A stretch of 64,000 nucleotides of DNA from Pectobacterium aquaticum (GTDB lineage Bacteria > Pseudomonadota > Gammaproteobacteria > Enterobacterales > Enterobacteriaceae), in contig NZ_CP086253.1 in assembly GCF_003382565.3 (NCBI RefSeq), forward strand, positions 1,798,001 to 1,862,000, read 5' to 3'. The notes beneath the pieces were generated by a model. It was not told the origin of the DNA. It saw nothing but the letters and a program-made list of their open reading frames with translations, and did no database searches. The translations under genes were made by a program, and so were the position numbers. Positions 27,474-36,445 of this stretch are shown here, one piece after another; position 1 is the first letter of the stretch; each line of letters opens with the position of its first letter.

Positions 27474-27683
27474 CTGCGTTTTCTCGTAGGGGAATGAATT
27501 TTTGATAAAGCTGGCGTAGTAACGGTACTTTGTCTTGCTTGCCATCAGCTCTTCATAAATCATGCGTGCTACGCCGCTGTAGAGATAGATGCTCCCATTG
27601 AGCAATTCGACTTCCAATTGGCTTTTTTCTGCATCGTATCCGACTGAAAACAACTCTGCTGATGAAACTCGTTTTCTCTGCAA
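27471..27683 (-). CDS. KTSC domain-containing protein
   Basis: This 70-residue protein resembles the KTSC family (about 60-70 residues), with the core SVGYDAEKSQLEVELLNGSIYLYSGV and the C-terminal YYASFIKNSFPYEK. KTSC domains are found alone or fused to nucleases and other enzymes; the function is unknown and nucleic-acid binding has been suggested. The TAG stop lies inside the last unit of a 20-bp tandem repeat. It stands alone between hcxA (convergent) and a GST gene. Confidence 0.78.
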   Translation of the reverse strand: MQRKRVSSAELFSVGYDAEKSQLEVELLNGSIYLYSGVARMIYEELMASKTKYRYYASFIKNSFPYEKTQ

Positions 27684-27892
27684 AATTAATCACTCCCAAC
27701 GTGTCAATGCCGCATCCTGACGGTATACCGCCTTTGAGCTATAGCGTGTTATAGCTCGAAATATATCGGGGGTAAACAGCAGCATATCGTTATTAGTTCA
27801 TGAATAATCAGTAAACGCTCACAGAATTCTTGCTCTGTCGCCCAGCGACCCGCTTTGTTTGTCGTCGATGAGGTGATATTCCGATCGCACCA

Positions 27893-28537
27893 TTAATCCT
27901 GAGCAATAGCCCGCAGAAAAGCTGGCTGGCTTTCTATCCGCTCAATGTATTGTTGGATATGCGGGTAGTGGCTGAGGTCCAGACGCGTTTTCGCCAACAC
28001 CAGCGGGACGGCCATTTGGATATCGGCACCGCTGAGCGACTCTCCCGCAAACCAATCTTGTTTAGTTAAATGCTGTTCGATGAACTGAAGTTGCGTCGTC
28101 AGCCGCGGCACAATAAAGGCCTGCTCGATGCTTTGCACAATTTTGCGTGCGATAGGGCGGATGAAAAACGGCATCGGCGCGGACTCTGCTTTCGCCAATA
28201 CCAGGCGCATTACCAGCAGTGGCATGAGAGACCCTTCGGCAAAATGCAGCCAGAAGCGATAATCCAGCAGCGCTTGTCCACTCTGTGGACGAAGTCTGCC
28301 ATTGCCGTAAGTCTCAATCAGGTATTCCACGATTGCCCCGGATTCGGCAATCGTCAGTTCGCCGTCGGTAATCACTGGCGATTTCCCTAGCGGGTGAATT
28401 TGCTTGAGCGACGCTGGGGCGCTAAACGTTTTTGGGTCACGCGCGTAGCGAATGATTTCATAATCAACGCCCAGTTCTTCCAGTAACCAGGTCGCGCGGG
28501 TTGAGCGGGATTTTTCGAGGTGATGAACGTGTATCAT
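27893..28537 (-). CDS. Glutathione S-transferase family protein
   Basis: This 214-residue protein has an N-terminal thioredoxin-like GST domain (MIHVHHLEKSRSTRATWLLEEL, with the cis-Pro segment LGKSPVITDG and ESGAIVEYL) and a helical C-terminal domain (WFAGESLSGADIQMAVPL). It probably conjugates glutathione to small electrophiles or reduces peroxides; the substrate is unknown. The start at 28537 has AAGGA upstream (AAAGGAAACCTTG); the frame runs 50 codons further but without family sequence. It neighbours the glutathione-dependent formaldehyde genes yeiG and frmA on the same strand, although a 208-bp gap separates them. Confidence 0.88.
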   Translation of the reverse strand: MIHVHHLEKSRSTRATWLLEELGVDYEIIRYARDPKTFSAPASLKQIHPLGKSPVITDGELTIAESGAIVEYLIETYGNGRLRPQSGQALLDYRFWLHFAEGSLMPLLVMRLVLAKAESAPMPFFIRPIARKIVQSIEQAFIVPRLTTQLQFIEQHLTKQDWFAGESLSGADIQMAVPLVLAKTRLDLSHYPHIQQYIERIESQPAFLRAIAQD

Positions 28538-28716
28538 CAAGGTTTCCTTTTTGTTTGTCTTGGTTCCGTCATTCAGCACGGGCAGGTGTGTGATTGTTTT
28601 ACTGAGAGTTGCTGTAACAGGGAAGTGAAAATAGCACTCGGGAAACGTCCCCCGAGTGCGGTTATCAGCGAGATGAGCATAGCCCATTATTCGTATCGTG
28701 ATTATGCATACAACTA

Positions 28717-28758
28717 TTTATGCGTAAAAATTTATGCGTACAAATTTATGCGTACAAA
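28717..28758. repeat. Three 14-bp tandem repeats over the yeiG stop
   Basis: TTTATGCGTACAAA occurs at 28731 and 28745 and as TTTATGCGTAAAAA at 28717. The yeiG stop (TAA, minus strand 28748-28746) lies in the last unit, so the repeat extends from the coding end into the downstream spacer. Confidence 0.88.
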
Positions 28759-29588
28759 TAGTGGGCGTGGAAGCGCAGGTGATCTTCGATAAAACTGGCG
28801 ATAAAGAAATAGCTGTGGTCATAGCCGGACTGTGTCCGCAGCGTCAGCGGCCAGTCATACTGGCTTGCCAGGGCTTCCAGTTTCGCCGGTTGCAACTGAT
28901 CGGGGAGGAACTGATCGCAATCGCCCTGATCGACCAGTATGGGCAGCTTCTTCCGGCTATTTGCCAGCAAATGGCAGCTATCATATTGCAACCACGGCGT
29001 TTCATCCTCGCCGAGGTAGGCGGTCAGCGCCTTGCGCCCCCACGGAACCTGGCTTGGGTTAACGATCGGTGCGAACGCTGACGCAGACAGGAACTGATCT
29101 GGGTTGCGTAGCGCCAGCATCAGCGCACCGTGCCCGCCCATTGAATGCCCACTGATGGACTGACGGCTATTCACGTTAAAATGTTGCTGGATCAGCGTGG
29201 GTAATTCACTGCTGATGTAGTCATACATCCGGTAGTGTGCCGCCCAGGGTGCCTGCGTGGCATTCACGTAGAATCCTGCGCCCTGACCCAGATCGTACCC
29301 CGCGTCGTCTGCTACGCCATCGCCGCGCGGGCTGGTGTCTGGCATGACCAGCACCAGACCCAGCTCGGAGGCAATGCGCTGTGCACCGGCTTTCGTCGTA
29401 AAGTTTTCGTCGTTGCAGGTTAACCCAGACAGCCAGTAAAGCACGGGCGGCGGCGTGTCATCCTGTGTCGGTGGCAGATAAATGCTGAACGTCATGGTAG
29501 TGTTCAGCGTTTCTGACACATGGCGGTAGCGCTGTTGCCAGCCGCCAAACATACGGTGTTCTTCCAGCAGTTCCAGTGATGAAGTCAT
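28746..29588 (-). CDS. yeiG: S-formylglutathione hydrolase YeiG
   Basis: This 280-residue esterase (E. coli YeiG 278) hydrolyses S-formylglutathione to formate and glutathione, the second step of formaldehyde detoxification. The alpha/beta-hydrolase nucleophile is in SGHSMGGHGAL, and the acid and base regions (DQGDCDQFL, GYDHSYFFI) are intact. The N-terminal LEEHRMFGGWQQRYRH matches YeiG better than FrmB. The start at 29588 has GAGGAGG upstream. It follows frmA by 42 bases on the same strand and is surely cotranscribed. Its last codons overlap a 14-bp tandem repeat. Confidence 0.93.
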   Translation of the reverse strand: MTSSLELLEEHRMFGGWQQRYRHVSETLNTTMTFSIYLPPTQDDTPPPVLYWLSGLTCNDENFTTKAGAQRIASELGLVLVMPDTSPRGDGVADDAGYDLGQGAGFYVNATQAPWAAHYRMYDYISSELPTLIQQHFNVNSRQSISGHSMGGHGALMLALRNPDQFLSASAFAPIVNPSQVPWGRKALTAYLGEDETPWLQYDSCHLLANSRKKLPILVDQGDCDQFLPDQLQPAKLEALASQYDWPLTLRTQSGYDHSYFFIASFIEDHLRFHAHYLYA

Positions 29589-29630
29589 CGCTGTACAGCC
29601 TCCTCTATTCTGTTCCTGACAGTAGTGCAA

Positions 29631-30752
29631 TTAACCGAAATGAATCACAGAGCGAATCGATTTGCCTTCGTGCATTAAATCGAATGCCGTGTTGATCTCG
29701 TCCAGCCCCATCGTGTGGGTGATGAAGTCATTCAGCGGGAATTCACCTTTCAGGTAACGATCGACAATGCCTGGCAGCTCGCTACGGCCTTTCACGCCGC
29801 CGAAAGCAGAGCCGCGCCATACGCGACCCGTCACCAGTTGGAACGGACGCGTGGCGATTTCTTCACCTGCACCCGCCACGCCGATGATGATGGATTCGCC
29901 CCAGCCTTTATGACAGCACTCTAGCGCGGAACGCATGACATTGACGTTACCGATACACTCGAAGGAGAAGTCCACGCCGCCATCGGTCAGTTCAACGATG
30001 ACGTCCTGAATCGGCTTAGCATAATCTTTCGGGTTAAGCAGATCGGTGGCACCCAGCTTACGCGCCAGATCAAATTTGCTGGTGTTGAGATCGATACCAA
30101 TGATGCGTCTGGCCCCTGCCATTTGCGCACCGATAATCGCCGACAAACCAATGCCGCCGAGGCCGAAAATCGCAACCGTATCGCCCGCTTTCACTTTTGC
30201 AGTATTCAGCACGGCACCCATACCCGTGGTGACGCCACAGCCCAGCAGGCAGACTTCTTCCAGTGGCGCTTCTTTATTCACTTTCGCCAGTGAAATCTCA
30301 GGCACAACGGTGTGCTCTGCGAAGGTGGATGTGCCCATGTAATGGAAAATCGGCTGGCCGTTTTTGGAGAAACGGGTGGTGCCGTCCGGCATCAGACCTT
30401 TACCCTGCGTGGCGCGAATAGCCTGACACAGGTTAGTTTTGCCGGAGCGGCAGAACTTACATTCGCCACATTCTGGGGTGTATAGCGGAATAACATGATC
30501 GCCAACGGCAACGCTGGTCACGCCTTCCCCGATAGCTTCGACAATCCCGCCGCCTTCATGGCCAAGAATCGCAGGGAACACGCCTTCAGGATCTTTGCCG
30601 GACAGCGTGTAGGCATCCGTGTGGCATACGCCGGTTGCGACGATGCGCACCAACACTTCACCTTTCTGCGGTGGCATCAGATCCACGTCTTCAACCGACA
30701 GTGGCTGGTTGGGGCCCCAAGCGATGGCGGCACGGGTTTTAATCATTTGCAT
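29631..30752 (-). CDS. frmA: S-(hydroxymethyl)glutathione dehydrogenase FrmA (class III ADH)
   Basis: This 373-residue zinc alcohol dehydrogenase oxidises S-hydroxymethylglutathione, formed from formaldehyde and glutathione, with NAD. It shows the catalytic zinc Cys (ATGVCHTDAYTLSG), the zinc-ADH signature GHEGGGIVEAIGEGV, four structural-zinc cysteines (CGECKFCRSGKTNLC) and the Rossmann motif GLGGIGLSAI. The start at 30752 is placed eight bases after AGGAG; MIKTR at 30746 is an alternative. It forms an operon with yeiG. No frmR repressor gene is present; a LysR gene lies just upstream on the same strand. Confidence 0.95.
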   Translation of the reverse strand: MQMIKTRAAIAWGPNQPLSVEDVDLMPPQKGEVLVRIVATGVCHTDAYTLSGKDPEGVFPAILGHEGGGIVEAIGEGVTSVAVGDHVIPLYTPECGECKFCRSGKTNLCQAIRATQGKGLMPDGTTRFSKNGQPIFHYMGTSTFAEHTVVPEISLAKVNKEAPLEEVCLLGCGVTTGMGAVLNTAKVKAGDTVAIFGLGGIGLSAIIGAQMAGARRIIGIDLNTSKFDLARKLGATDLLNPKDYAKPIQDVIVELTDGGVDFSFECIGNVNVMRSALECCHKGWGESIIIGVAGAGEEIATRPFQLVTGRVWRGSAFGGVKGRSELPGIVDRYLKGEFPLNDFITHTMGLDEINTAFDLMHEGKSIRSVIHFG

Positions 30753-30865
30753 GGTGGTGACTCCTAATGGCATTCCGTTATGGGTAGTAAATTGAATGAC
30801 AGGACGTGGCATTGTTCGCTGTGTCGTCCCCTCTTAAACAGGGTCATTCATGGAAAACAATGGGT

Positions 30866-31756
30866 TCATTCCGACTGAGTGGGTGGTTCAATCATGCTGC
30901 CCTGTTCAATAATCAGCTTTTTAAGCGCCTCGACATTCGGGCCGAAGGCGTCGCGTCGCCAGACGAGCCAGGTGGACGCGGCGGCGATGTCGGGTGATAA
31001 TTCATGTACCTGAACGCGCGTGCCTGCCGGCAGTGATTCGAGTACGGCATACGGGATCATGGCCAGCCCGGCACCGCTGGCGACACAGGCAAGCATGGCA
31101 TGGTATGAGTGAATTTCCATGATGGTGCTGGGCACCACGCCATCCTGTCGGAACCAGTTCTCAAGGCGCTTTCTATAAGAGCAGCTAGGACGGAAAGCAA
31201 ACAGCGTATCGTGGCTGGCATCCCGTGCATGGGTAATCGGCGCGTGCGTCGTGTCAGATATCAGCACTAACCGTTCCGCAAAACACGCACACCCATTTAG
31301 TTCATCGTAGACGACAGGCCCATCGACTAACGCGGCAGCCAATGTTCCCGCGCGCACGCGCTCAATGATTTCCCCCGATGTACCGGTATTCAGGGACAGC
31401 GAAACGTTGGGATAACGCTGGTGGTAAGCCGCTAATAGCGTAGGTAAACGGGTTGCCGCAGTGCTTTCCATCGAACCGAACGCGAAATTACCGGCGGGTT
31501 CTCCCGTGCGCGTCATGCTGATCGCTTCTTCGCTAAGTGCCAGGATGCGCTGTGCATAACATAAGAAATTGTGCCCAATAGGGGACAGGCGCAGGCGCTG
31601 TTTCTCACGGATAAACAGATCGGTGCCCAGTTCCAGTTCCAACTGGCGCAACCGCGTGGTCAGATTGGAGGGCACCCGATGAAGCTGCTCTGCGGCGCGT
31701 GCGACGGAACCCGTTTCGGCGACGAGACAGAACATGCGCAATTGGGTCAAATCCAT
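30866..31756 (-). CDS. LysR-type regulator, PtrR (YneJ)-like
   Basis: This 296-residue LysR regulator has an N-terminal helix-turn-helix (MDLTQLRMFCLVAETGSVARAAEQLHRVPSN region, positions 1-60) and a substrate-binding domain. It reads closest to E. coli PtrR (YneJ), sharing HRVPSNLTTR and SPIGHNFL-type blocks, but PtrR itself sits beside a semialdehyde dehydrogenase gene. Here it stands 113 bases upstream of frmA in the same direction, so control of frmA-yeiG is possible but unproven. The function is inferred only as DNA-binding regulator. Confidence 0.85.
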   Translation of the reverse strand: MDLTQLRMFCLVAETGSVARAAEQLHRVPSNLTTRLRQLELELGTDLFIREKQRLRLSPIGHNFLCYAQRILALSEEAISMTRTGEPAGNFAFGSMESTAATRLPTLLAAYHQRYPNVSLSLNTGTSGEIIERVRAGTLAAALVDGPVVYDELNGCACFAERLVLISDTTHAPITHARDASHDTLFAFRPSCSYRKRLENWFRQDGVVPSTIMEIHSYHAMLACVASGAGLAMIPYAVLESLPAGTRVQVHELSPDIAAASTWLVWRRDAFGPNVEALKKLIIEQGSMIEPPTQSE

Positions 31757-32434
31757 AACTTTCTCTTTTTGTAATGAACTGGCGTTGAATTATTCACTTT
31801 TTGTGAATTGTAACGGTAAGTGGTGCATTTCGCAACTGGCTTGGGTCATACGGACGGTGAACACCACCTAAATCTGGCGATATGAAACAAACCCTGATGA
31901 AATTCACGTGCGTAATTATCATCAGGGTTAATATTTGGGATAAAGAAGCGATAGAATGATCGTGTTCTGAATTAATAGCACCGTAACCAACTTTATTGCG
32001 AATAGATGCCTGTTTTTAAGATGAAAGTCTCTTATGAAAATAAGAATAATCACAAAAATAAAATTGTTTTTCTGTTTTAAAAAATGACGAATTAATAAAA
32101 GTCAAATTAAAACAAATGGTTAATTTTTTTGATGAATAGGCTGTAACCAAAGGATAGCCAACGCTATCGCAATTCTTCATTTTGATCGCATTTATTGATG
32201 TAAGGGCGTAAAGTGCTTATGTAAAGTGCCGATAATGTTAATGTCTAGTAAGAATATCCCGTAGCTATTGTAATAAAATTTATTCTTTGTCATTAAACGA
32301 AAACAACGCTAACTAATGGAAGAATCAACTCTTCATTGAATGACTTAACGTGTGGTGTATTTCCAATTAAAAATGTGCAGCCATGTTGCGGAAAGCGAAA
32401 AGAAAAATCGCCAGATAATTTATAGGAGTCTTCT
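31757..32434. other. Long AT-rich intergenic region with chemoreceptor promoter
   Basis: This 678-bp region separates the divergent LysR gene and the chemoreceptor gene. It is conspicuously AT-rich from about 31970 to 32300. A sigma-28 promoter at 32209-32235 leaves a leader of roughly 190 bases before the chemoreceptor start. I see no ORF in it with a credible ribosome site. Confidence 0.65.
32209..32235 (+). promoter_or_regulatory. Sigma-28 (FliA) promoter of the chemoreceptor gene
   Basis: TAAAGTGC, an 11-base spacer and GCCGATAA match the enterobacterial FliA consensus TAAAGTTT-N11-GCCGATAA in 14 of 16 positions with exact spacing. It places the chemoreceptor in the flagellar class 3 regulon. 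Confidence 0.9.
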
Positions 32435-34117
32435 GTGAACTTTTTAAAAAATATTTCAATTAGAACAATGCTCTTAACAATATTGGGCCTGTTTTTGTTT
32501 TTATGGGGTAGTGCATCTTTCTTCACTACTACCTCATTAAACAACATGACTGGACTATTGGAATCGGGTGAAACTCAGCGCAAGAATGTCGAGATGTTGG
32601 TAAAAGGCAATGATCAGTATTTTCGTACGGTTACCCGTGTCGTTCGTTCGATGGATTTCCAGCAAACGGGTGATGTCGCTGATGCTGAAAAGGTATTCAC
32701 GGCAGCAACGGCGGCGTTTAAGATCACATCGGATCAACTCGCTCTGTTCAAATCTGTTCAGCATATTGGCGTCGATAAAGCAACGTCAGACAATATGATC
32801 GCTGCATGGACCCAACTGCTGGATAACGGGTTGACGCCGATGCTTAATGCCGCACGTGATAATCGTCAGGATGAATTTCGCCAGCTCTTTCGTAAAACGT
32901 ATCCACCACTCAGCGTCTCGTTTGGCGCCAACATGGATAAATACCAATCCGCCATTCTTTCGTCGACAGAAACCTCAATGCGTGAAGTCTACGGTCTGGT
33001 TGATTGGAGTTATTATATTCTGTTAGGTGCAGCGGTTCTTGGGTTGCTTATCCTGCTGCTGACGGATCGCTATCTGGTTCACTATCTGGTCAAGCCGCTG
33101 AATATGATCAAAGGCTATTTCCAGGCGCTGTCTGGTGGACAGCTTGGCCATCCTATTAGTGAATTTGGTAATAATAATGCAGGGCAATTAATTCCTTATC
33201 TGAAAGAAATGCAGGACAGTCTGGTTAACACGGTATCCATTATCCGCGACAGCTCTGCATCGATTCATCAGGGTTCAAGCGAAATTAAAAGCGGCAACAA
33301 CGATCTGTCCGCACGCACCGAGCAGCAGGCGTCTGCACTGGAACAGACTGCTGCCAGTATGGAAGAGCTGAGTGCGACGGTGAAACAGAATGCCGATAAC
33401 GTTCATCAGGCCACCAAACTGGCGCAGGACGCGTCCGTTGCGGCGAAGAAAGGGGGCGATGTCACGGCAGATGTGATGGCAACGATGGCGAGTATTACAA
33501 CCAGCTCGAAGAAAATTGCCGACATCACCAGCGTCATCAACGGTATTGCCTTCCAGACCAACATTCTGGCGTTGAACGCGGCGGTCGAAGCTGCCAGAGC
33601 CGGTGAACAAGGCCGTGGTTTTGCGGTCGTCGCGGGCGAAGTCCGTAATCTGGCGCAACGTAGTGCTCAGGCAGCGAAAGAAATTGAAAGCCTGATCACC
33701 GAATCGGTTGCCCGCGTCAACATGGGATCAAATCAGGTTACACAAACCGGCGAAGCGATGGATTCCATTATTTCCGCCATTACCCGAGTGAACGATCTGA
33801 TGGGCGAAATCGCATCAGCATCGGATGAACAGAGTCGCGGTATTACCCAGATTGGTCAGGCTGTTACCGAGATGGATGGTGTCACACAGCAGAACTCCGC
33901 GCTGGTACAGGAGTCTGCCGCTGCCGCCGCATCACTGGAAGATCAGGCACGTCAGTTAACTGAAGCAGTATCGGTATTCCAGTTGTCGGGTTCAGAGGCA
34001 CTTCGTCGTCCACAGCCGCGTCTGGCGGATAAAGCGCCAGCAGCGCAGAAGCCGATGTTACTCGCGGGCGCTGGCGGTAAAAAAGGTAATACTAACGACA
34101 ACTGGGAAACCTTCTGA
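32435..34117 (+). CDS. Methyl-accepting chemotaxis protein, Tsr/Tar type
   Basis: This 560-residue transmembrane chemoreceptor has membrane helix 1 at about residues 11-31, a four-helix-bundle type periplasmic domain, membrane helix 2 near 190-210 and a HAMP domain. The long cytoplasmic coiled coil has the conserved tip from residue 369 (GIAFQTNILALNAAVEAARA). It ends in NWETF, the exact C-terminal pentapeptide that tethers the methylation enzymes CheR and CheB, so it should be a self-sufficient, high-abundance-type receptor. The ligand is unknown. The start has TAGGAG upstream, and a sigma-28 promoter and a terminator bound the gene as a single unit. Confidence 0.94.
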   Translation: MNFLKNISIRTMLLTILGLFLFLWGSASFFTTTSLNNMTGLLESGETQRKNVEMLVKGNDQYFRTVTRVVRSMDFQQTGDVADAEKVFTAATAAFKITSDQLALFKSVQHIGVDKATSDNMIAAWTQLLDNGLTPMLNAARDNRQDEFRQLFRKTYPPLSVSFGANMDKYQSAILSSTETSMREVYGLVDWSYYILLGAAVLGLLILLLTDRYLVHYLVKPLNMIKGYFQALSGGQLGHPISEFGNNNAGQLIPYLKEMQDSLVNTVSIIRDSSASIHQGSSEIKSGNNDLSARTEQQASALEQTAASMEELSATVKQNADNVHQATKLAQDASVAAKKGGDVTADVMATMASITTSSKKIADITSVINGIAFQTNILALNAAVEAARAGEQGRGFAVVAGEVRNLAQRSAQAAKEIESLITESVARVNMGSNQVTQTGEAMDSIISAITRVNDLMGEIASASDEQSRGITQIGQAVTEMDGVTQQNSALVQESAAAAASLEDQARQLTEAVSVFQLSGSEALRRPQPRLADKAPAAQKPMLLAGAGGKKGNTNDNWETF

Positions 34118-34459
34118 TAACCCCACAACACGCGGTGTCAGTGCGCTGACGCCGTAAAAATCAGATAATTTATCGTTAAAAGCACTGGAATAGTCTCCCA
34201 GTGCTTTTTTGTTTATCACTGACTTTTGTTTATCACTGAATCGTTACGACGGAATAGGCATTTTTTTATGCATGCGATTAGGCCTTGTTACTGCGCACAG
34301 GCACATCCGCCACGCTTGATAACCTGACTCTATTTCAACAATCATGACATACAATCGCTGGATAATCGTGACTCTCTCAACTAGAGTGTTGACGGCGCTA
34401 GGGTCTGACCAAGGCCGTGATAGTGCGATAGGCATAGTGACACCTGCAGGAGAATAATA
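34118..34459. other. Intergenic region chemoreceptor-folE
   Basis: This 342-bp stretch contains the chemoreceptor terminator (34178-34211) and, to its right, the folE promoter region, for which I could not assign boxes. No ORF of note. Confidence 0.55.
34178..34211 (+). terminator. Rho-independent terminator of the chemoreceptor gene
   Basis: AAAAGCACTGG (34178-34188) pairs with CCAGTGCTTTT (34198 onward) across a 9-nt loop, ending in a T run. Confidence 0.92.
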
Positions 34460-35122
34460 ATGTCATCACTAAGTAAAGAAGCCGTTATGGTGCATGAAGC
34501 GCTGCTGGCACGCGGTCTGGAAACGCCGCTGCGCGGGGCGTTATTGGATCGGGATACGCGTAAGCAACGTATTGCCGAGCATATGACGGAAATTATGAAT
34601 TTGCTGAGCCTCGATCTGAGCGATGACAGTCTGGCTGAAACACCGACGCGTATCGCCAAAATGTACGTTGATGAAATATTCTCCGGTTTGGACTACGCCA
34701 ACTTCCCCAAAATCACCATCATTGAAAACAAAATGAAGGTAGATGAGATGGTTACCGTACGGGATATTACGTTGACCAGCACCTGTGAACACCATTTCGT
34801 GACGATCGATGGGAAAGCCACGGTGGCGTATATTCCGAAAGAGGGCGTCATTGGCTTGTCGAAGCTCAACCGGATCGTCCAATTTTTCTCTCAGCGCCCT
34901 CAGGTGCAGGAACGCTTAACACAGCAGATTCTGGTCGCGCTGCAAACGCTGTTGGGAACCAACAACGTTGCGGTCTCGATTGATGCGGTGCACTACTGCG
35001 TGAAGGCTCGCGGTATCCGTGATGCGACCAGCGCCACGACCACGACATCGCTCGGTGGTCTGTTTAAATCCAGCCAAAATACGCGTCAGGAATTCTTGCG
35101 CGCGGTGCGTCACCACAATTAA
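34460..35122 (+). CDS. folE: GTP cyclohydrolase I FolE
   Basis: This 220-residue enzyme (E. coli 222) converts GTP to 7,8-dihydroneopterin triphosphate, the first step of folate synthesis and of queuosine precursor supply. The zinc ligands are seen in STCEHHFV (Cys109, His112 region) and HYCVKARG near the C terminus, and the family block SKLNRIVQFFSQRPQVQERL is intact. The start has GCAGGAGAATAAT before it. It is followed by yeiB, as in E. coli. Confidence 0.97.
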   Translation: MSSLSKEAVMVHEALLARGLETPLRGALLDRDTRKQRIAEHMTEIMNLLSLDLSDDSLAETPTRIAKMYVDEIFSGLDYANFPKITIIENKMKVDEMVTVRDITLTSTCEHHFVTIDGKATVAYIPKEGVIGLSKLNRIVQFFSQRPQVQERLTQQILVALQTLLGTNNVAVSIDAVHYCVKARGIRDATSATTTTSLGGLFKSSQNTRQEFLRAVRHHN

Positions 35123-35260
35123 GCCCTCTCTTATTGGCGATGATGAAGGAAATGCGCTTTGTCATCGTCAAATCGGTCATCGTCAAATCAGCAAGCATCT
35201 TCGCTTTTTCTCTGTATGTGCATACAATCGCTACTTCGATGATTTAAACATGTAATTTGT

Positions 35261-36436
35261 ATGCCTTCTCACACTATACCGTCACCTCATTCGCCACCCT
35301 CGCGGATCGTTGCGCTGGATTTTGCGCGCGGCGTCGCCATCTTAGGCATTTTACTGCTGAATATTACGGCGTTTGGTTTGCCGCATGCGGCCTACCTGAA
35401 TCCGGCCTGGCAAGGGGAGCCTACGCTGCCTGATGTTTTAACCTGGGCAGCGATGGATCTGCTGGCGCAGGCGAAATTTCTGACGTTATTTTCTCTTCTT
35501 TTTGGCGCAGGGTTACAACTACTGCTACCGCGAGGGAAACGCTGGGTACATGCACGTCTGTTCTGGTTGATGGTCATTGGGCTGATTCATGCCATTTTCC
35601 TGTGGGATGGCGATATTTTGCTCGACTATGCGCTGATTGGACTGGTGTGTTACGGCATGATTCGTCATGCGGAAAGCAGCCGGGTGTTAATGCGGACAGG
35701 GGCGGTGCTGTATCTGGTGGGCATCGGCGTACTGTATGTGCTGAGCCAGATTTTGAGCCTGCAACCGGGACGGTTTTGGCTGCCGAGCATGGCAGATATC
35801 GCCTATGAAGCCTACTGGCGGGCGTTAGGTGGGCCAGAAGCGTGGGGAAATCGTCTCGATCTACTGACAGAAAGTCTGTTATCGCTGGGCGTGCAGTACG
35901 GCTGGCTGCTGGCGGGATCGATGCTGCTGGGAGCTGGCTTGATGCGCAGCGGCTGGCTGAAAGGTGAGTTCAGTTCGGCGCATTATCGTAAGGTTGCGCT
36001 GTGGCTGACTCCGCTGGGTGTGGCAATCAACAGCGTTGGCGTAGTAGGGCAGTGGCTGGTGGGTTGGGAATATCGCTGGAGCGGGCTGTTACTGCAGATT
36101 CCGCGTGAACTGAGTTCACCTTTGCAGGCGATAGGGTATCTGTCACTGTGTTATGGCTTTTGGACCACGCTGTGCCAATGGCGAATCACCTACTGGATTA
36201 CGGATGTCGGGCGCATGGCGTTAACCAACTATTTGCTGCAAACGCTGATTTGCGTCGCATTGTTTAATCAACTTGGCCTGTTTATAGCGTTCAGCCGCCT
36301 GCAACTGCTGGCTCTGGTTCCCGCTATTTGGATCGTCAATCTGGTCTTTTCTCGCTACTGGTTGCGCTATTTCCGTCAGGGGCCGCTCGAATGGCTATGG
36401 CGCACGCTCACCAATGCGATAGGGAAAACGGCGTAG
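35261..36436 (+). CDS. yeiB: DUF418 membrane protein YeiB
   Basis: This 391-residue inner-membrane protein has about ten helices, the N-terminal family start RIVALDFARGVAILGILLLN and a C-terminal DUF418 domain containing GPLEWLWRTLT. The function is unknown. It follows folE by 138 bases in the same direction, the same pairing as in E. coli. The ribosome site before ATG 35261 is poor (TTTAAACATGTAATTTGT). Confidence 0.9.
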   Translation: MPSHTIPSPHSPPSRIVALDFARGVAILGILLLNITAFGLPHAAYLNPAWQGEPTLPDVLTWAAMDLLAQAKFLTLFSLLFGAGLQLLLPRGKRWVHARLFWLMVIGLIHAIFLWDGDILLDYALIGLVCYGMIRHAESSRVLMRTGAVLYLVGIGVLYVLSQILSLQPGRFWLPSMADIAYEAYWRALGGPEAWGNRLDLLTESLLSLGVQYGWLLAGSMLLGAGLMRSGWLKGEFSSAHYRKVALWLTPLGVAINSVGVVGQWLVGWEYRWSGLLLQIPRELSSPLQAIGYLSLCYGFWTTLCQWRITYWITDVGRMALTNYLLQTLICVALFNQLGLFIAFSRLQLLALVPAIWIVNLVFSRYWLRYFRQGPLEWLWRTLTNAIGKTA

Positions 36437-36445
36437 AGAAAGACG

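Noticed and set aside
28520..28792. 90-residue plus-strand frame over the GST/yeiG gap
   Set aside because: It runs through the 14-bp tandem repeat and antisense of yeiG; no family similarity or ribosome site.
32293..32547. 84-residue minus-strand frame over the chemoreceptor start
   Set aside because: It overlaps the start of a well-supported gene in antisense and has no ribosome site or family match.
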